A stretch of DNA of 64,000 bases, taken from positions 639,362 to 703,361 of the forward strand of contig NMRA01000040.1 of assembly GCA_002633005.1 (NCBI GenBank), in the 5' to 3' direction. Each line of letters starts with the position of its first letter. The first letter of the stretch is position 1. The notes beneath the pieces are model-generated. The model was given only the letters and a program-made list of their open reading frames with translations, searched no databases and had not been told where the DNA came from. Below are positions 11,501 through 21,481 of this stretch, in pieces. Source of the stretch: Phoronis australis (lineage: Eukaryota; Phoronida; Phoronidae). A program made the position numbers and the translations under genes.

Positions 11501-14500
11501 ACCAGCAAAGAGGATTAGCTTGAAGCCAAGTGATATGGAGATGTGTATGTTGGCATGACGATGATTGTCAGTGTGCCTTGAAGTTGGCATTTTGTAGTTT
11601 GTGAAACTGCACTTTCCCCTCCGTAACGCTGAACGTTTGTTATGGTGTGCTTGGTTTACCCATTTCGAATTTTGCCAATAACGCATGTTAAATTGCATTT
11701 TGAAACATTCCAAGTGCACACAAGATGCACTCTTCTCAGTTTGTGACAAAATAATATTAGCTCAGAAACGCACTTAGAAATGGCTTTTTACAATTTGATA
11801 GACTATCAGCTTCTAGTGTAACATGATACGAACGGTTTTCCATTGAGTGTTTAGAGCTTCTCCGTTCAGTCTGGCATGTTCCTTTTCCACTGTGTTATCA
11901 AAACTCAACTGTTGTGTCACACACAGCTGAAGGCCTAGTCAATCTACAATATAGTTTTAGAGTGTGAAGGCATGTACAGAAACAACTGTTTATTTTTGTG
12001 GTAGTATTGATCATTGCTAAGTAATTTGGAAGAATGATGCGTGGCAAAACATTTTTAATGGACAAAATGTATACCACTTGTCTGTTCTGTTTCCAGTAAA
12101 CAAGGCACCTGTGGAAGCGCCGAGAGTGTCCAAGTTTGAATCGTACAATCCTGAAACTTTCAAGACTGACAGCGAGAAGAAGGAGGAGGTGCGTGCCAAT
12201 GTATTAGTTGCCGTGTTGACTGTGCTGTTCCAGTTTTTGTGACTGTTTACTCTGGTTGTCTGAGATCGAATATTACTAAATTGTAAGAGCATTTTTGTCA
12301 TTGCAGTAACTACTCTTTTAATTAAAAAAACATGGAAAACAAATCAATAATGCTGTTTTTTGTAGCTCTGCATGTTGTACTAGAAAAAAAACTTTATAAA
12401 TTCATACAAATTAGGTTTATGTCATTGTCACTTGTGCAAAAATGATTAGTTGATTAGTTAATGTGCACAAAATGATCAGTTGATTAGTTAATTAAGAATA
12501 GAATAGAACAAATGAGATCGCCCTTTTTGTAGCATGGTGATGTTAGTAGACTGTAGCCTCAACTGATTTGGTCTCTGCTTTCTCCATTTCCAGCTGATTG
12601 GTGCCATGATGTCTAAACTAGATGACCACACTGATAAGCCCCTTCCTCAGGACTTGGCAGAAGGTGTAGACGAAGACGAATGGGTAAGTAAAGTAGTTCA
12701 AACAAGTTGACTAGTAATTGTAATTTTTTATCTATTTGAATTTAATTTCAGTTGGAAAAAATAACTAAACACTCATTACACAACCCGTCCCCCAAATTAC
12801 TGACCGTCAAGGTAGTGAGGATTTGGTTAGATTAGTTTATGATAATGCCTGTGGCAAAGACACTAAGGATTGTCTGTGCGAATAGAAACCCACAGATTTC
12901 TAACTAGACTGTTAATGACTCACTGTACCCAGGAGGGAAAGCAGTGGTTTTGTCTTGTAGTTTATACAGAAATACAAAATCAGGCATGTGCTGTGTAGAC
13001 TCCACTGAACTCATATTCCATCTTATTCAGCACCCTATAAACTTTGAGGTTCTGCCAATTGTAATATTTTGAACATTCTGGGAATTTCTCATGGAAAACC
13101 ACGGAATTGTGTTAAGAAATTCTGTTTGAACCGTACACGCGTTTTACTGATAAGACGTAACTACTTCGTATAATGTGTCATCGATCATGCTGGTGTAAGG
13201 TTGCATCTGTTTATCCACCCTGAAGTTGAATGGCCAGTGTAAGGTTGCATCTGTTTATCCACCCTGAAGTTGAATGGCCAGTGGATGAACCTTTTGTACC
13301 ACACTGTTACAGATGAACTACATGTATTGTCATGCCAGAATTTTCTATCATTAATCCAGGTACATCAGTAGTTATGAGAATGATAGATCTTGATGCATTA
13401 TGGGTTTTGTACTGTTGACTTCGTGTTGGGTAAACTTGACTTCTGAAATGTCAGTCTTGTTCGCAAAGCTGTTTTTAAGGATGCATTCAATATGAAAGCA
13501 GGTCGCTTGTAGTAATTGTTTCTCAGAAGTGTTTGACTTGTCAGCGAGCCTGAACACACGCGGTGTTTTTTGAAGAATAAACGAGCTTTTTGTTTTTGTT
13601 TAGCTTTCTTTGGTTAGCCTGTGCATGTTACATTAGTGCACTCTGTTCTTGTTATCAAAGGAGCAGCTTTGTAGTATAATATTGCGTTTGTATTGAAGAC
13701 ATCTCGGGTTGTAGTTTTGTGCATGGGTCGGCTTATCTGTTGAAGACAAATGCTCAAAGTTTGACTGATAACTATAACATCTAGTTTATCAATAACTAGT
13801 GCTTATGTGTTTTTTGCCTTGTCTGTTGCTGAACAGTGTTTTCTTTTTATTTTTACTGATCGTATTGTCTAGTAAATTAGCGTTGGAAGTTTACACTAAT
13901 TTGCATACAAATTTCTATATAATTGTGTTTCCATGTACCACGTGTTTACTGCGATGTCCTGTGGGATAACATGAAATAATTTGCGAATTTATAATTTCAA
14001 AGTAAGAAATAAATTATAATTTAAAATTTCGATTAGTCCAACCTTGGAGTCAAACTGGTGGTTACCTGCATTCCTTGAAGGAGCTCTGTACCAACTAAAC
14101 TATACAGACACCACATCAAGTTAGCTTGTTCTCCAGACTAGAGAAGCAATACATAACATTGTATTTGTGTTGACTTCTGCAGATTCTCATACAGCAGATT
14201 TGCTCAATAACTGTGGCCGAGGCCTACACTTTGCTACTGCAGGTGATACAAATTCCTAACCCTTCCCTCCTTGATAGACACCAACTATGATCCGAACCAT
14301 TGTATTTTCAGTGTAGGCGATGGTTGTAGTTTGCCATCAATGTCCAACTTTTGAATGTTAGTATTCCAGTCATCTGAAACTCAAATAGTCTGTATTACAA
14401 TGTGTAACCTGTTACCATGACCTTTTCTGTGACTAGCGGCCACTTCAGTTGCTAAGGGACAGGCTCATGTCTTTGATTTGAGTAGTATTGTCCAGGTGGG

Positions 14501-15958
14501 CATAGTTGACCATCACTAACAAATTATATCCCGTGGCTATGATTGGTAAAAATAGATATCTTCTATAATTGACTGTTTCGCTCATACTCGCTAATGAATT
14601 GCCTACCATACACATAAAATGTGGCAGCAATTGACACTGAGTATGGTTGGCCACTAGATACGATGGTATTGTTGGAAATATGTTTTGAGAATCAGGGCCA
14701 ACCATAGACGGAACGAAATCTGCTAAACCTTTCTTTGAGATCTTGGGGGCTCTGTCTCATCTATAACTAAAAGGGTGTATCACTATACTTTTAAAATCCA
14801 GACCAATGCAATACTTAGGCATCTGGGAAAATAGATATCCAAGGCAATGCCAACTCTACCTTAGGCAATACCATTTTTTTTTGACAATACCTGAGAAGAC
14901 AAAATGTCCACACAAGATGATACTTGAAAAGGCAGACCACCCACTTGAGAGAATGCCTGAGGCTGAAACATCCTTTTGAGCTGGCATTGGACGCATACCA
15001 GCTCATCCTATGGGGAACACTTGCAGTCACATTAATTGTGGTCAATCATTTGCGAATTAATTTTGTCAAAATACACCTGGGCAGTGATGTCCAACCCATC
15101 ATTACTCATCTATCACCTGGCCATCAATCAAAGCAATACTCAATGTAAAAGTCCAATGTGTCCATGGGCCTCAACTCATTTTGACCTATAGTTTATAGTG
15201 GACTTCTTTCAATAACCTCACTACAGTTGGTAGCCATTCTTATTTCCACTTAAAATATTTATCTCTGCTACCATATAATAGATATTTTGTAATGTCTTCT
15301 ATCATCTCTCCATCTGTTTTCGTTTACTGTGACATTGCAGTTGCAGTATGACCTTACCCTGAACCTTTCAACTTCTTTAGAGGATGGTTCTGTGTCATTT
15401 AAAAAAAATAAGCAATTTTTTTGACAAATTGATAATTCATAATTTGTTCTTAAATATTTGTACTTTGTGTGACAGTTATTTAATATACGTACTCATTGGA
15501 AATGCCCCCTAGGATGTCAATTATCTTTCTGATGTATCTCATTCTACACAAAGTTCATATTGCACCCCTAGGGTAATGGCCAAGGTTTTGTCTTAAGGTG
15601 CTACGAACCCACTTCTTTAGAAGATAACAAATTGCTTTTAATTCATACAACTTATCAAAATAAAGTTGAACTCGTTTTTATACTCACATCAGATGTGTTT
15701 TCTGAACAAGGAACTGACCAGGGTCAGTAATTTCTGACTTGACTTGACCTACATAGTTATTTCATGGCCTCCCCAAACCCAGAAATCACTTCAAATAAGT
15801 GGATAAGTAAGAAATTGAGAACAGTTTTATAACATATTATCTTATTTGATCAAAAATTTTTTTTGCGGAATGCAGATTCATTTCAGCTTCGAAAAATTTT
15901 ACTGTCTCATTTATTAAAATAACATTTTTGTCTTTTTCTTCAATTGCAGGATGATTAG
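1130..15958 (+). CDS. CORO7: Coronin-7 (POD-1 type tandem coronin), 5' partial, 16 exons
   Basis: Exons: 1130-1184, 1816-2016, 2467-2562, 2987-3469, 3787-3952 (or 3956), 4944 (or 4951)-5122, 5518-5713, 6763-6905, 7191-7295, 8011-8096, 8857-8995, 10254-10460, 11409-11544, 12097-12188, 12594-12683, 15950-15958. All phases join to give about 793 residues ending at TAG 15956-15958. The product has the end of a first coronin unit, a Ser/Pro-rich linker, a full second coronin unit starting SKCRHLKGTPLH, and an acidic tail ending DEDEWDD. This two-propeller plan is specific to coronin-7. Family knowledge: coronin-7 acts at the Golgi in mammals, fly POD-1 links actin and microtubules, and the acidic tail resembles Arp2/3-binding CA regions. 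The start codon lies outside the window. Identification rests on collinear similarity recalled from the family, not on a search. Confidence 0.93.
2987..3956 (+). CDS. CORO7: CORO7: linker between the two coronin units (2 exons)
   Basis: Exon 2987-3469 (161 codons) continues the first-unit extension (FTMCSLNPAEA) and then becomes low-complexity, rich in Ser, Pro and Ala. It holds two copies of a 14-residue motif: IKDRIGKAEHLFDG at 3206-3247 and VKDKIGRAEHLFDG at 3302-3343, 32 codons apart. Exon 3787-3952/3956 adds a short charged stretch (APVARREKKRPVF) just before the second unit. The linker has no fold that I recognise and is probably disordered. The end of the second exon is uncertain: either a GC donor after 3952 or a GT donor after 3956, and only particular pairings with the next acceptor keep the frame. 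Confidence 0.85.
4944..11544 (+). CDS. CORO7: CORO7: second coronin WD40 unit (8 exons)
   Basis: Exons 4944/4951-5122, 5518-5713, 6763-6905, 7191-7295, 8011-8096, 8857-8995, 10254-10460 and 11409-11544 encode a whole coronin propeller. In order they give the N-terminal KxRHxxG signature (SKCRHLKG), WD40 blades ending IRVWQIPEEG and IIVWNLDS, the GHTDV-IFCLSWSQDG blade, CKDGKIRIY, the VTGFDRQSHRLLLVYD segment, PFYDEDTSTLFVTGRGDG, the SEMDVRQIEFAKAYKL helix, and the FQDDIFPPT extension. Each junction restores a known coronin motif, which is strong support for the exon boundaries. The intron 5714-6762 contains a Penelope-like insertion, and the intron 10461-11408 contains a MITE. Confidence 0.93.
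5892..5903 (+). repeat. Target site duplication, left copy (12 bp)
   Basis: GAATGTAAAGTT occurs here and again at 6496-6507, directly abutting the two outer edges of the Penelope-like insertion. The exact match over 12 bases in these two positions defines the limits of the inserted DNA. Confidence 0.75.
5931..6029 (-). repeat. Left inverted arm of the Penelope-like element (99 bp)
   Basis: The segment is the perfect reverse complement of 6397-6495; I compared the two base by base and saw no mismatch. It holds the hammerhead core in antisense orientation relative to CORO7. A transcript of the CORO7 intron could fold the two arms into a 99-bp stem with a loop of about 370 bases. Confidence 0.93.
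5957..6002 (-). ncRNA. Hammerhead ribozyme, type I, antisense copy
   Basis: The same core as 6424-6469 lies on the minus strand of the left arm. The CTGAGGA box ends the inverted segment at 5992-5998 and the cleavage triplet falls at 5961-5963. It would be functional only in a minus-strand transcript. In a CORO7 pre-mRNA it is antisense and could pair with the right copy, masking the ribozyme there. Confidence 0.65.
6031..6342 (+). CDS. GIY-YIG endonuclease domain of a Penelope-like element (5'-truncated)
   Basis: The frame is 103 codons with no stop. VVYKFICAGCGSSYIGETVR shows the Penelope-type GIY-YIG variant, with a CxxC pair inserted between the GIY-like and YIG parts. It is followed by the R..EHL helix, a conserved histidine region (HVNIHLQSSNH), and KIREALHISWCKPNLNRQ with the expected catalytic glutamate (R-E-A). 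In full elements this domain is the C-terminal part of a reverse-transcriptase/endonuclease polyprotein. Here the frame starts directly at the edge of the left arm, so the RT part has been lost. The first ATG may be fortuitous. Whether it is translated is unknown. Confidence 0.8.
   Translation: MGLRSKVVYKFICAGCGSSYIGETVRHLKTRTKEHLNSDSNSHVNIHLQSSNHCYQQCSFNDFAIIDQAVTTKELKIREALHISWCKPNLNRQLTHHRLSLLV
6397..6495 (+). repeat. Right inverted arm of the Penelope-like element (99 bp)
   Basis: This is the perfect inverse of 5931-6029. It lies 54 bases after the endonuclease stop codon, where the terminal repeat of a Penelope-like element would be. It holds the sense-oriented hammerhead core at 6424-6469. 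Confidence 0.93.
6424..6469 (+). ncRNA. Hammerhead ribozyme, type I, sense copy
   Basis: The core elements are in order: ACTT (6424-6427, stem I 5' side), CTGAGGA (6428-6434, fits CUGANGA), GGTGT (6436-6440) pairing with ACACC (6451-6455) across a 10-base loop as stem II, GAAA (6456-6459), a very short stem III formed by ACA/TGT with no loop, the cleavage triplet GTC (6463-6465), and AAGT (6466-6469) pairing with ACTT. The minimal stem III is the known hallmark of Penelope-type hammerheads, which may act as dimers. One extra U (6435) lies between the core A and stem II and may lower activity. Confidence 0.7.
6496..6507 (+). repeat. Target site duplication, right copy (12 bp)
   Basis: This second copy of GAATGTAAAGTT immediately follows the last base of the right inverted arm. 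Together with 5892-5903 it marks the insertion site in the CORO7 intron. Confidence 0.75.
8996..10253 (+). other. CORO7 intron with GT-rich low-complexity tract
   Basis: No exon or mobile element with clear ends was recognised. Around 9125-9250 the sequence is rich in TGTGTG and TGCATG-like steps, which creates spurious cysteine- and valine-rich open frames on the plus strand and histidine/threonine-rich ones on the minus strand. I treat those as artefacts of low complexity. Confidence 0.5.
10564..11064 (+). mobile_element. 501-bp MITE with CAGGGCTTGGAAT ends
   Basis: The ends are perfect 13-bp inverted repeats (CAGGGCTTGGAAT at 10564-10576, its inverse at 11052-11064), flanked by AATATT on both sides as a probable 6-bp target duplication. 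The inside carries many TTCCGCG/CGCGGAA motifs in both orientations. The right subterminal part (TTTTTGTCATTGGTCATT) recurs at 16532-16553. An open frame crosses the element but resembles no transposase, so this is a non-autonomous DNA transposon lying in a CORO7 intron. The superfamily was not assigned. Confidence 0.72.
12097..15958 (+). CDS. CORO7: CORO7: C-terminal amphipathic and acidic tail (3 exons)
   Basis: Exons 12097-12188, 12594-12683 and 15950-15958 encode a lysine/glutamate-rich stretch (FKTDSEKKEE), a short helix (LIGAMMSKLDDH), PLPQDLAEGVDEDEW and finally DD-stop. This matches the conserved coronin-7 ending, an acidic segment with one tryptophan like the acidic part of WASP-family CA modules. 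The last coding exon carries only two codons and the stop, after a 3.3-kb intron. It is too short to be seen as an open frame; its acceptor (TTCAATTGCAG) and the restored DEDEWDD ending support it. Confidence 0.88.
12684..15949 (+). other. CORO7: Last and largest CORO7 intron
   Basis: The intron separates the acidic-tail exon from the two-codon terminal exon. Apart from a two-copy 44-bp tandem duplication (13193-13280) I saw no coding exon, RNA gene or mobile element with definable ends. The short open frames on both strands have no recognisable domains. Confidence 0.55.
13193..13280 (+). repeat. Tandem duplication, 2 copies of 44 bp
   Basis: The unit starting GTGTAAGGTTGCATCTG at 13193-13236 is repeated without change at 13237-13280. 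Exact identity implies a recent duplication or an assembly artefact. It lies in a CORO7 intron and has no evident function. Confidence 0.85.
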
Positions 15959-16320
15959 CTTGGTGAAGATAGTCTTAGTACGCTTGACTATTGGAGGACT
16001 GAGCTTGTTAATTAGATGTCTACTTCAGATTTGTTTCCGTGCAAGGATCTTTGTGTAATATTACTACTACTTAGAAATCATACTAATGGTTGTATCCTAT
16101 GTGCTGTGACAGATAAGTATTTCTAGAGGGTATATTAGACACTGAGAATCACTTGGTGCTTTTGTTTCTCCTGCTTCATTTCTGTTTTGTTGAAAAAGTT
16201 GATGAGGGCTAGTATCATAGCGCTTGATCAACAGTTGGTTGGATACTGTAATGCATGGTGCAGGTGAGTCACCCTTTCATGGACTTATGGCCTGATGAAT
16301 TGGTCTTCTGCAGTTGGAAG

Positions 16321-16559
16321 CAGGACTGGGAATCTTCCTCTTTAAAGAGGATTTTCTCTTTTTTAGTTTGGATTTCCTTTTATAATATTTGATTTTTAGT
16401 TTCCTCTTTTTTCATCTCTTTTTATCATAATGGCCATTTCGACTTTATTCATATTTGTGCAAAAACGTTAAAATATTTCTATCAAACAAGCCTATATGTG
16501 GAATGATGCATCGCCAGAAAATTTTTCCACGTTTTTGTCATTGGTCATTCCAAGCCCTG
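16321..16559 (+). mobile_element. MITE copy, CAGGGCTTGGAAT family (239 bp)
   Basis: The left end is CAGGACTGGGAAT followed by CTTCCTCTTT; the right end is TTTTTGTCATTGGTCATT then CCAAGCCCTG, nearly identical to the right end of the 501-bp element at 10564-11064. The flanks TTGGAAG and TGGGAAG may be a decayed target duplication. The internal TTCCTC motifs stand where the larger element has TTCCGCG. Confidence 0.6.
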
Positions 16560-17285
16560 TGGGAAGTTAAGTATGCAGAGCCAGGGTTTAAATCCTCATA
16601 CAAGGATTCAAGTTGTTTTTATCAAGCATTAAAGGCCCTAATTCTTGTCTGATCTATTGCTGCGTGGTTGTAGTACATTTAAGTCTCATCTGTTTCTAAA
16701 GTTGATGTTTTTCAGCTTTCAAAGGGTTCAGACATGGATGTGAATTCCCACAATTTCTCAAAACATGTCCTGGTCATAGATGTGGCATAGAACTTAAAAA
16801 TGATGAAGCATTTATTTGGTACTTCTAATCTTTTATGAAAAAAATCAACTTGTTACCTTTCCTCTATATTTTGTCCTGAATAAGCGAGATTTTACCATAA
16901 CTGTATTCTGGCATATTGTAAATCACTTATCCTTAAAAGCAGCCTGTTGTGCCATCTTTGAAACCATTGTTGCTGTTCATATTCTAGAGTGGAACTCTTT
17001 AATGTCTTTTTTCAATATTGGCGACTTCACATTTCTAGTATGCAAAGTGGATTGAATGGAGTTTGATTGCTTAAAGCGTTGAGAGTCTCCGCTGCTTACT
17101 TCATTTATTCCAATTAAAGTATGAGATTTCAGCTTGACCTAATTAATGCCAGATGGGACTTTACATTAAGGATATCACTGTTACAGAATTATGGAAAAAA
17201 TATTAAACCATCATACTGTGCTTGTTTATTGACACATGCTCATCCTGTCCAGAAATGACCAGCTGCATTGCTAAAGATGTGAGGT

Positions 17286-17527
17286 CAGGGCTTGTAATGA
17301 CCAGTGACGAAAAAAGAGGATAATTTTCCAGGTGATGTGTCATTCCACAAATAAATAGGCTCATGTGAAAGAAATATTTTTTTGTGTTGTAAAATTTAAC
17401 TGAAATAAACGTTTTGCATGTCTTGAGTAAAATCAAAATGATAAAGAGGAAACAAGAAATCAAGTAAGCAGAAATCGAAGTCAAAAACGAGGAAATCATG
17501 ATTGAAAGAGGAAAATTCCAAGCCCTG
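17286..17527 (-). mobile_element. MITE copy, CAGGGCTTGGAAT family, inverted (242 bp)
   Basis: This copy reads in the opposite direction to 16321-16559. Its left end, CAGGGCTTGTAATGACC, is the inverse of the family's right end. Its right end (AGAGGAAAATTCCAAGCCCTG region) is the inverse of the family's left end. About 90 bases next to the outer ends of the two copies are clearly alignable. The pair lies about 730 bp apart in the probable CORO7 3' UTR. Confidence 0.58.
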
Positions 17528-20142
17528 CATGTGCAATGGAGAGAGAGTGCCGCATCAAATGATTCTTAGTACATTGTTGTTATTGACTAACACTTGGTAT
17601 TGTTCTGTTCTTGTTAATTCTTTCATTGTTAACATTTCTTGTTTAGTTGTTATATTGTTGTGATAAAGTATTATATAAGGGTAATTGTTTTGCAGAAACG
17701 ATTGAGATTATCTATAGTGTGAGAGAACAAATTTTATTCAGAGCTATGCGTGATTTTGTTGTTTACTAAAACTGAAATAGTGATGTAGGCGTCTGTTGTA
17801 GGTTAGGTGTTAATCAAGTTTTAACTAATTATTAAAGAAATTTTATTGATGAAAATTAGAGGTGCTTAATTCCAAAGTTTACAATTTTTGTTTTTTTATG
17901 TTTCATTTCTGAAAACATTGTACGCCTTGAAGGTATTGGAATTCTTGTCCATTGAGTTTGTTGCAGACTTAGTAACTCATAATGTGTCCTACCCTGTAAA
18001 TGCTTCACCCACATTGCCATTAGTTGGAGTTGTTTTTTGTTTAGAGAAAATGGAAACAATTTGTTTATTGCTCATGTAAATTGTCTTCCAAACGAGCACC
18101 TTGCTCAGTTTACACGGTTTAGAAGATTTTCTTCTTTTTCACATCAAACTGCATTTTTGCATCAAACTGCATTTACTTAAAAGCCGCATGCAGCACCAAA
18201 GTAATTACGAACATTGGGAGTGGTACACAGATTATTGAAGAGGGTTTTCAGTGAAGGAATTTGCTTTTTAAATTTACACCAATTGGTCATAGATTATGAA
18301 GTTAAGAGTTTCTTGGATTTCATATGTGGCAAGAATTCCCACTGAATTTTTCAACTTACTGCAGTATGGCTTTAAATTATCAGTTAGAAGTGTAATGTGT
18401 TTAAACTAACGTGTCAAGCATCTCCTGTCAAATGTCCCTCGCAAGAAACAGTTGGAGACTTAAGTAAGAACTAAGGACTTATATTCACAACTACACATTT
18501 TCTGTTATTTTTTTATCATATCATATCAACAAATGAAAGTTTGTTACACTTTTGTATTCATACGGATGTGCTTGTAATATTTTATATCAAGGCTAACTAT
18601 GTGTATATGCTTTGCACAGCAACTATGTATCTCGATATTTATGATATATAAATCAATTGTTAATAACCATATTTCATTTTTGTTTGTCTATACCAAGTGA
18701 CTCACACAGCTCGCCTTTGTATTTAACAATCATTTGGCAAAAAGTCCAAAACTACATCAATGGTGAATTTTCTATTTCACCATGTGGTGTCTCCATGGCC
18801 ATTGGTTGCTTCACATTTCAAATACACTACACAATAACACAAGACATGTCTTGAAAATCGCCAAAACCTTGTTAAGATTTTTTCTTTCCTAACGACTCTG
18901 ATGAGGGACTAAAGAAATAGAAATTTTGTTATACAATTAAAGTTCCTTTCATTAGCAGCACTACATTCGTACTGTAAAGCTGTGAGCAATGTTTAGTTAA
19001 CTTTTAAGCTCCTGCAGCAGTGTAACAAGCCTTCGAAAAATGAAATTTTAACAACACTGTTTTCGTGTGAAGTGGAAGAACTTAAAATAGACAATTTTAT
19101 TGTAACAAATCTGGTTACAACCACGACTTAATTTGTATTTTAATGAACAATACATGTACACACTATAGTACATAGTGATTAATCACGTTTTATGGTTGTA
19201 CAATATCAACCGACTTTAGATGTTTCAAATTTCTGCCCAAAACAGTAACTCTGTCATTAGCCTGATGAGCCAGAGTCGGATTTTGGCTCAAGTCTGATAA
19301 TTCTGTTCCGTGGTAGTTCCAGTTTGTGCACTTAGGCTTTCGAGTCGAATTTCGCCTTCTTGAAAAAATTTTGTGGTCAGGCTGGATACAACAAGAATTT
19401 GCCTCCCGCAGGACCTCAGCTTGTTGACTGAATACAGTTCCTGACTTAACGAAGCAAATTTCATACAACACCATCAAGTTGTAATGGACGTGTTCGACCG
19501 GCTCAGTATATGGACATCCTCAGAATGAGGTTGGACTTATGATCATGTGATATTTCACACATCGGAGATTGTAGAATGATGTCAGATAAATCGTAACATT
19601 GGTAAATATTCTCTCCTGGAAATCTATGACATCAAATGATAATCTCGAAGGCAAGAAAACCCGTCACGTGACCCCACTTCCAATCACCAACCATTACTTT
19701 GGGGACGATCAGAGACTGAGTCGGTCATAAACATTAAAATTTATAGTAAGTTCTATCCCCATTATGTTGTATTAAACTCACTTTGCTTGTTGCGTACTAA
19801 TGAGATTAAGTGGCTGATCTGTTTTAAACTTAAAGGACGCACACAGACCTAAAACCATAACTAGGAATTCTTGTCAAGACAAGACAGAATAGTTTGGTTG
19901 TACCTGCTCTATGTACACTATACACATCCAGCTTGTATTTACAGAAAATATGTACACCATGAGATCTGCACACCACGTCTTAAATAGTTTACAGAAAATA
20001 ATTTATCTTAATAACACACATTCCCTTGCATGTCATGTCTCAGGTGCATACAATCCTTCGCAAGTATGACCAAGTAAACCTGTACGTAAATCATATTATA
20101 CACAAAGAAAACTGTGCATAATTTGAAATACAGTTCATTCAG

Positions 20143-21481
20143 TTAATCCTGCTTGAACTGAATGGTGTTTGTTCGGTCACTTCCTTCGTTCCAAGCGACG
20201 TAGATAAAGGCGGCAACTATGAGGTGCACGACAACGATGGCTGTTCCCGCAGAGAAAATGTAACTTTTCCTCGCACTCATTAAAAACAATCCTGCAAAAG
20301 ATGTAAACCACATGTAAAGCTGTGATGTCAAATTTCTTAAGAAACACGAGCATTGGGAAACTTCTATTTTTTTGAAAAGATTTACAAATGATAATAGTCT
20401 TTTACAAGGGTCTCGCATCTTGAAAACTAGTTTTCTCCACTTAATAATTGGAGTAAAACTGGTTCTCAAAATCCGGAACCCCTGCAAGTGACCATTGCCT
20501 AACAAACATCCATGCATAGCTGTCATGAAACAAAAACAAGGTAATTTTTTATTTATTGTAGGAATTCTTTTTGAAATTTTTAGCAATTTCTTTCAGTGCA
20601 AAATATCCTTAAAAGCCATCTTGAGCTCTGCCACCGTAGCATAACTGTTACCTTGGATTCAATTTCGAGATACATCACAAACAATCATGTCATGAAATGA
20701 AGCAATTTATCACTTCTTGTTTTCTATGGTCACACTATGGTCAAAATGGAGCTCATAAGTGTTATTTTCTATTAATAAAACCCTCATTCGAAGATGGCCA
20801 TTTTTAACCACCAAAGCAATGTTCAATATAACTATAGAACCACCACATTTTCGTAATTACATATCACTATGATGGAATGTTAAAAACAATTACCAGTGTT
20901 TACAAGTCTACTGTTTACTGACAGTCGAATCCCATTACAATGAACTCTTCTGGTACCTTTCTAAAACGTTAACTTGACAAGAGATATCTTAAGACTTGTA
21001 AAACGGAATGTTGTAAGCGAGGATACATAAAGAATCTGGTGTCGGTTTCATAAAAGTGACTTAAAACACAAGACAGAAATTTGGTCTTGCACTCTCACTG
21101 GATCATTGCTGAAAAAAAAAACTTATCCAAGTAATTACGAGTGCATCGCAGTACTGAGGTAATAGAAAATATTTGATTCATTAACTAGCAGTGATGTGTA
21201 TATTCACAGAGACTGCACTTTTGCTCGAGTGAGATTTAACTATTTTTCAGAAGCAATTGTGTGGAGTGTAAGACCAAAATTTTTACTTAAATAAGTCCCC
21301 CTTTTCATGAAATAAAACACAGGTTACTTCGTTGCAATGTGGTGCATTTGGTAATTGCAAGACACGTACTCTACCTTCAAATATCATGTGTTTGGCAACA
21401 AAGTAGGAGGCAATAGGCAGCGTCACCAGCATCAGCGTAAACACCAACAGTGTTCTGTATGCGCTACGATCATCATTAGGC
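20143..21481 (-). CDS. VMA21: VMA21, V-ATPase assembly integral membrane protein (5' exon missing)
   Basis: Two minus-strand exons are seen. Exon 21375-21481 encodes PNDDRSAYRTLLVFTLMLVT and LPIASYFVAKHMIFE, the first membrane helix. Exon 20143-20291 encodes ARKSYIFSAG, the second helix (VVVHLIVAAFIYVAWNEGS) and the C-terminus QFKQD-stop. The VYVAWNEGS-like end and the final KQD match animal VMA21. Splice sites are consistent: TTCAAG acceptor, GAAG|GTAGAG donor, TTTTGCAG acceptor. VMA21 is an ER membrane chaperone for V0 assembly, and its lysine-bearing C-terminus acts in ER retrieval. The first coding exon (expected 20-30 hydrophilic residues, ending in phase 2) was not identified. The gene is divergent from COMMD5 and convergent with CORO7. 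Confidence 0.85.
21039..21318. mobile_element. MITE-like inverted-repeat element, TTTCATGAAA type
   Basis: The left part (GTTTCATAAAAGTGACTTAA, then AGAAATTTGGTCTTGCACTC) is repeated inverted at the right (GAGTGTAAGACCAAAATTTT to TTTCATGAAAT, near 21318). The inside has no coding content. A related segment, AAATTTGGCCTTACACTCTC, lies near 7000-7020 in a CORO7 intron, so this is a dispersed family. It lies immediately downstream of VMA21 exon 21375-21481, within its intron. Confidence 0.55.

Larger units (their letters stand above)
15959..20142. other. CORO7 3' UTR and convergent spacer to VMA21
   Basis: CORO7 (plus) and VMA21 (minus) converge here, so both 3' UTRs lie within. No decisive polyadenylation signal could be chosen among several AATAAA/ATTAAA matches. 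Two inverted copies of a roughly 240-bp MITE occupy 16321-16559 and 17286-17527. The rest has no recognised coding sequence; the 95-codon minus-strand frame at 19190-19477 shows no domain that I know. Confidence 0.5.

Noticed and set aside
18890-18945. CTGATGAGGGAC near 18898 as a further hammerhead core
   Set aside because: No stem II complement before a GAAA box and no cleavage triplet in a suitable place, so the match is only the seven-base core.
20292-20586. Upstream half of the 147-codon minus-strand frame that includes the VMA21 C-terminus
   Set aside because: Only 20143-20291 matches VMA21. The upstream part lies beyond a good TTTTGCAG acceptor and is intron.
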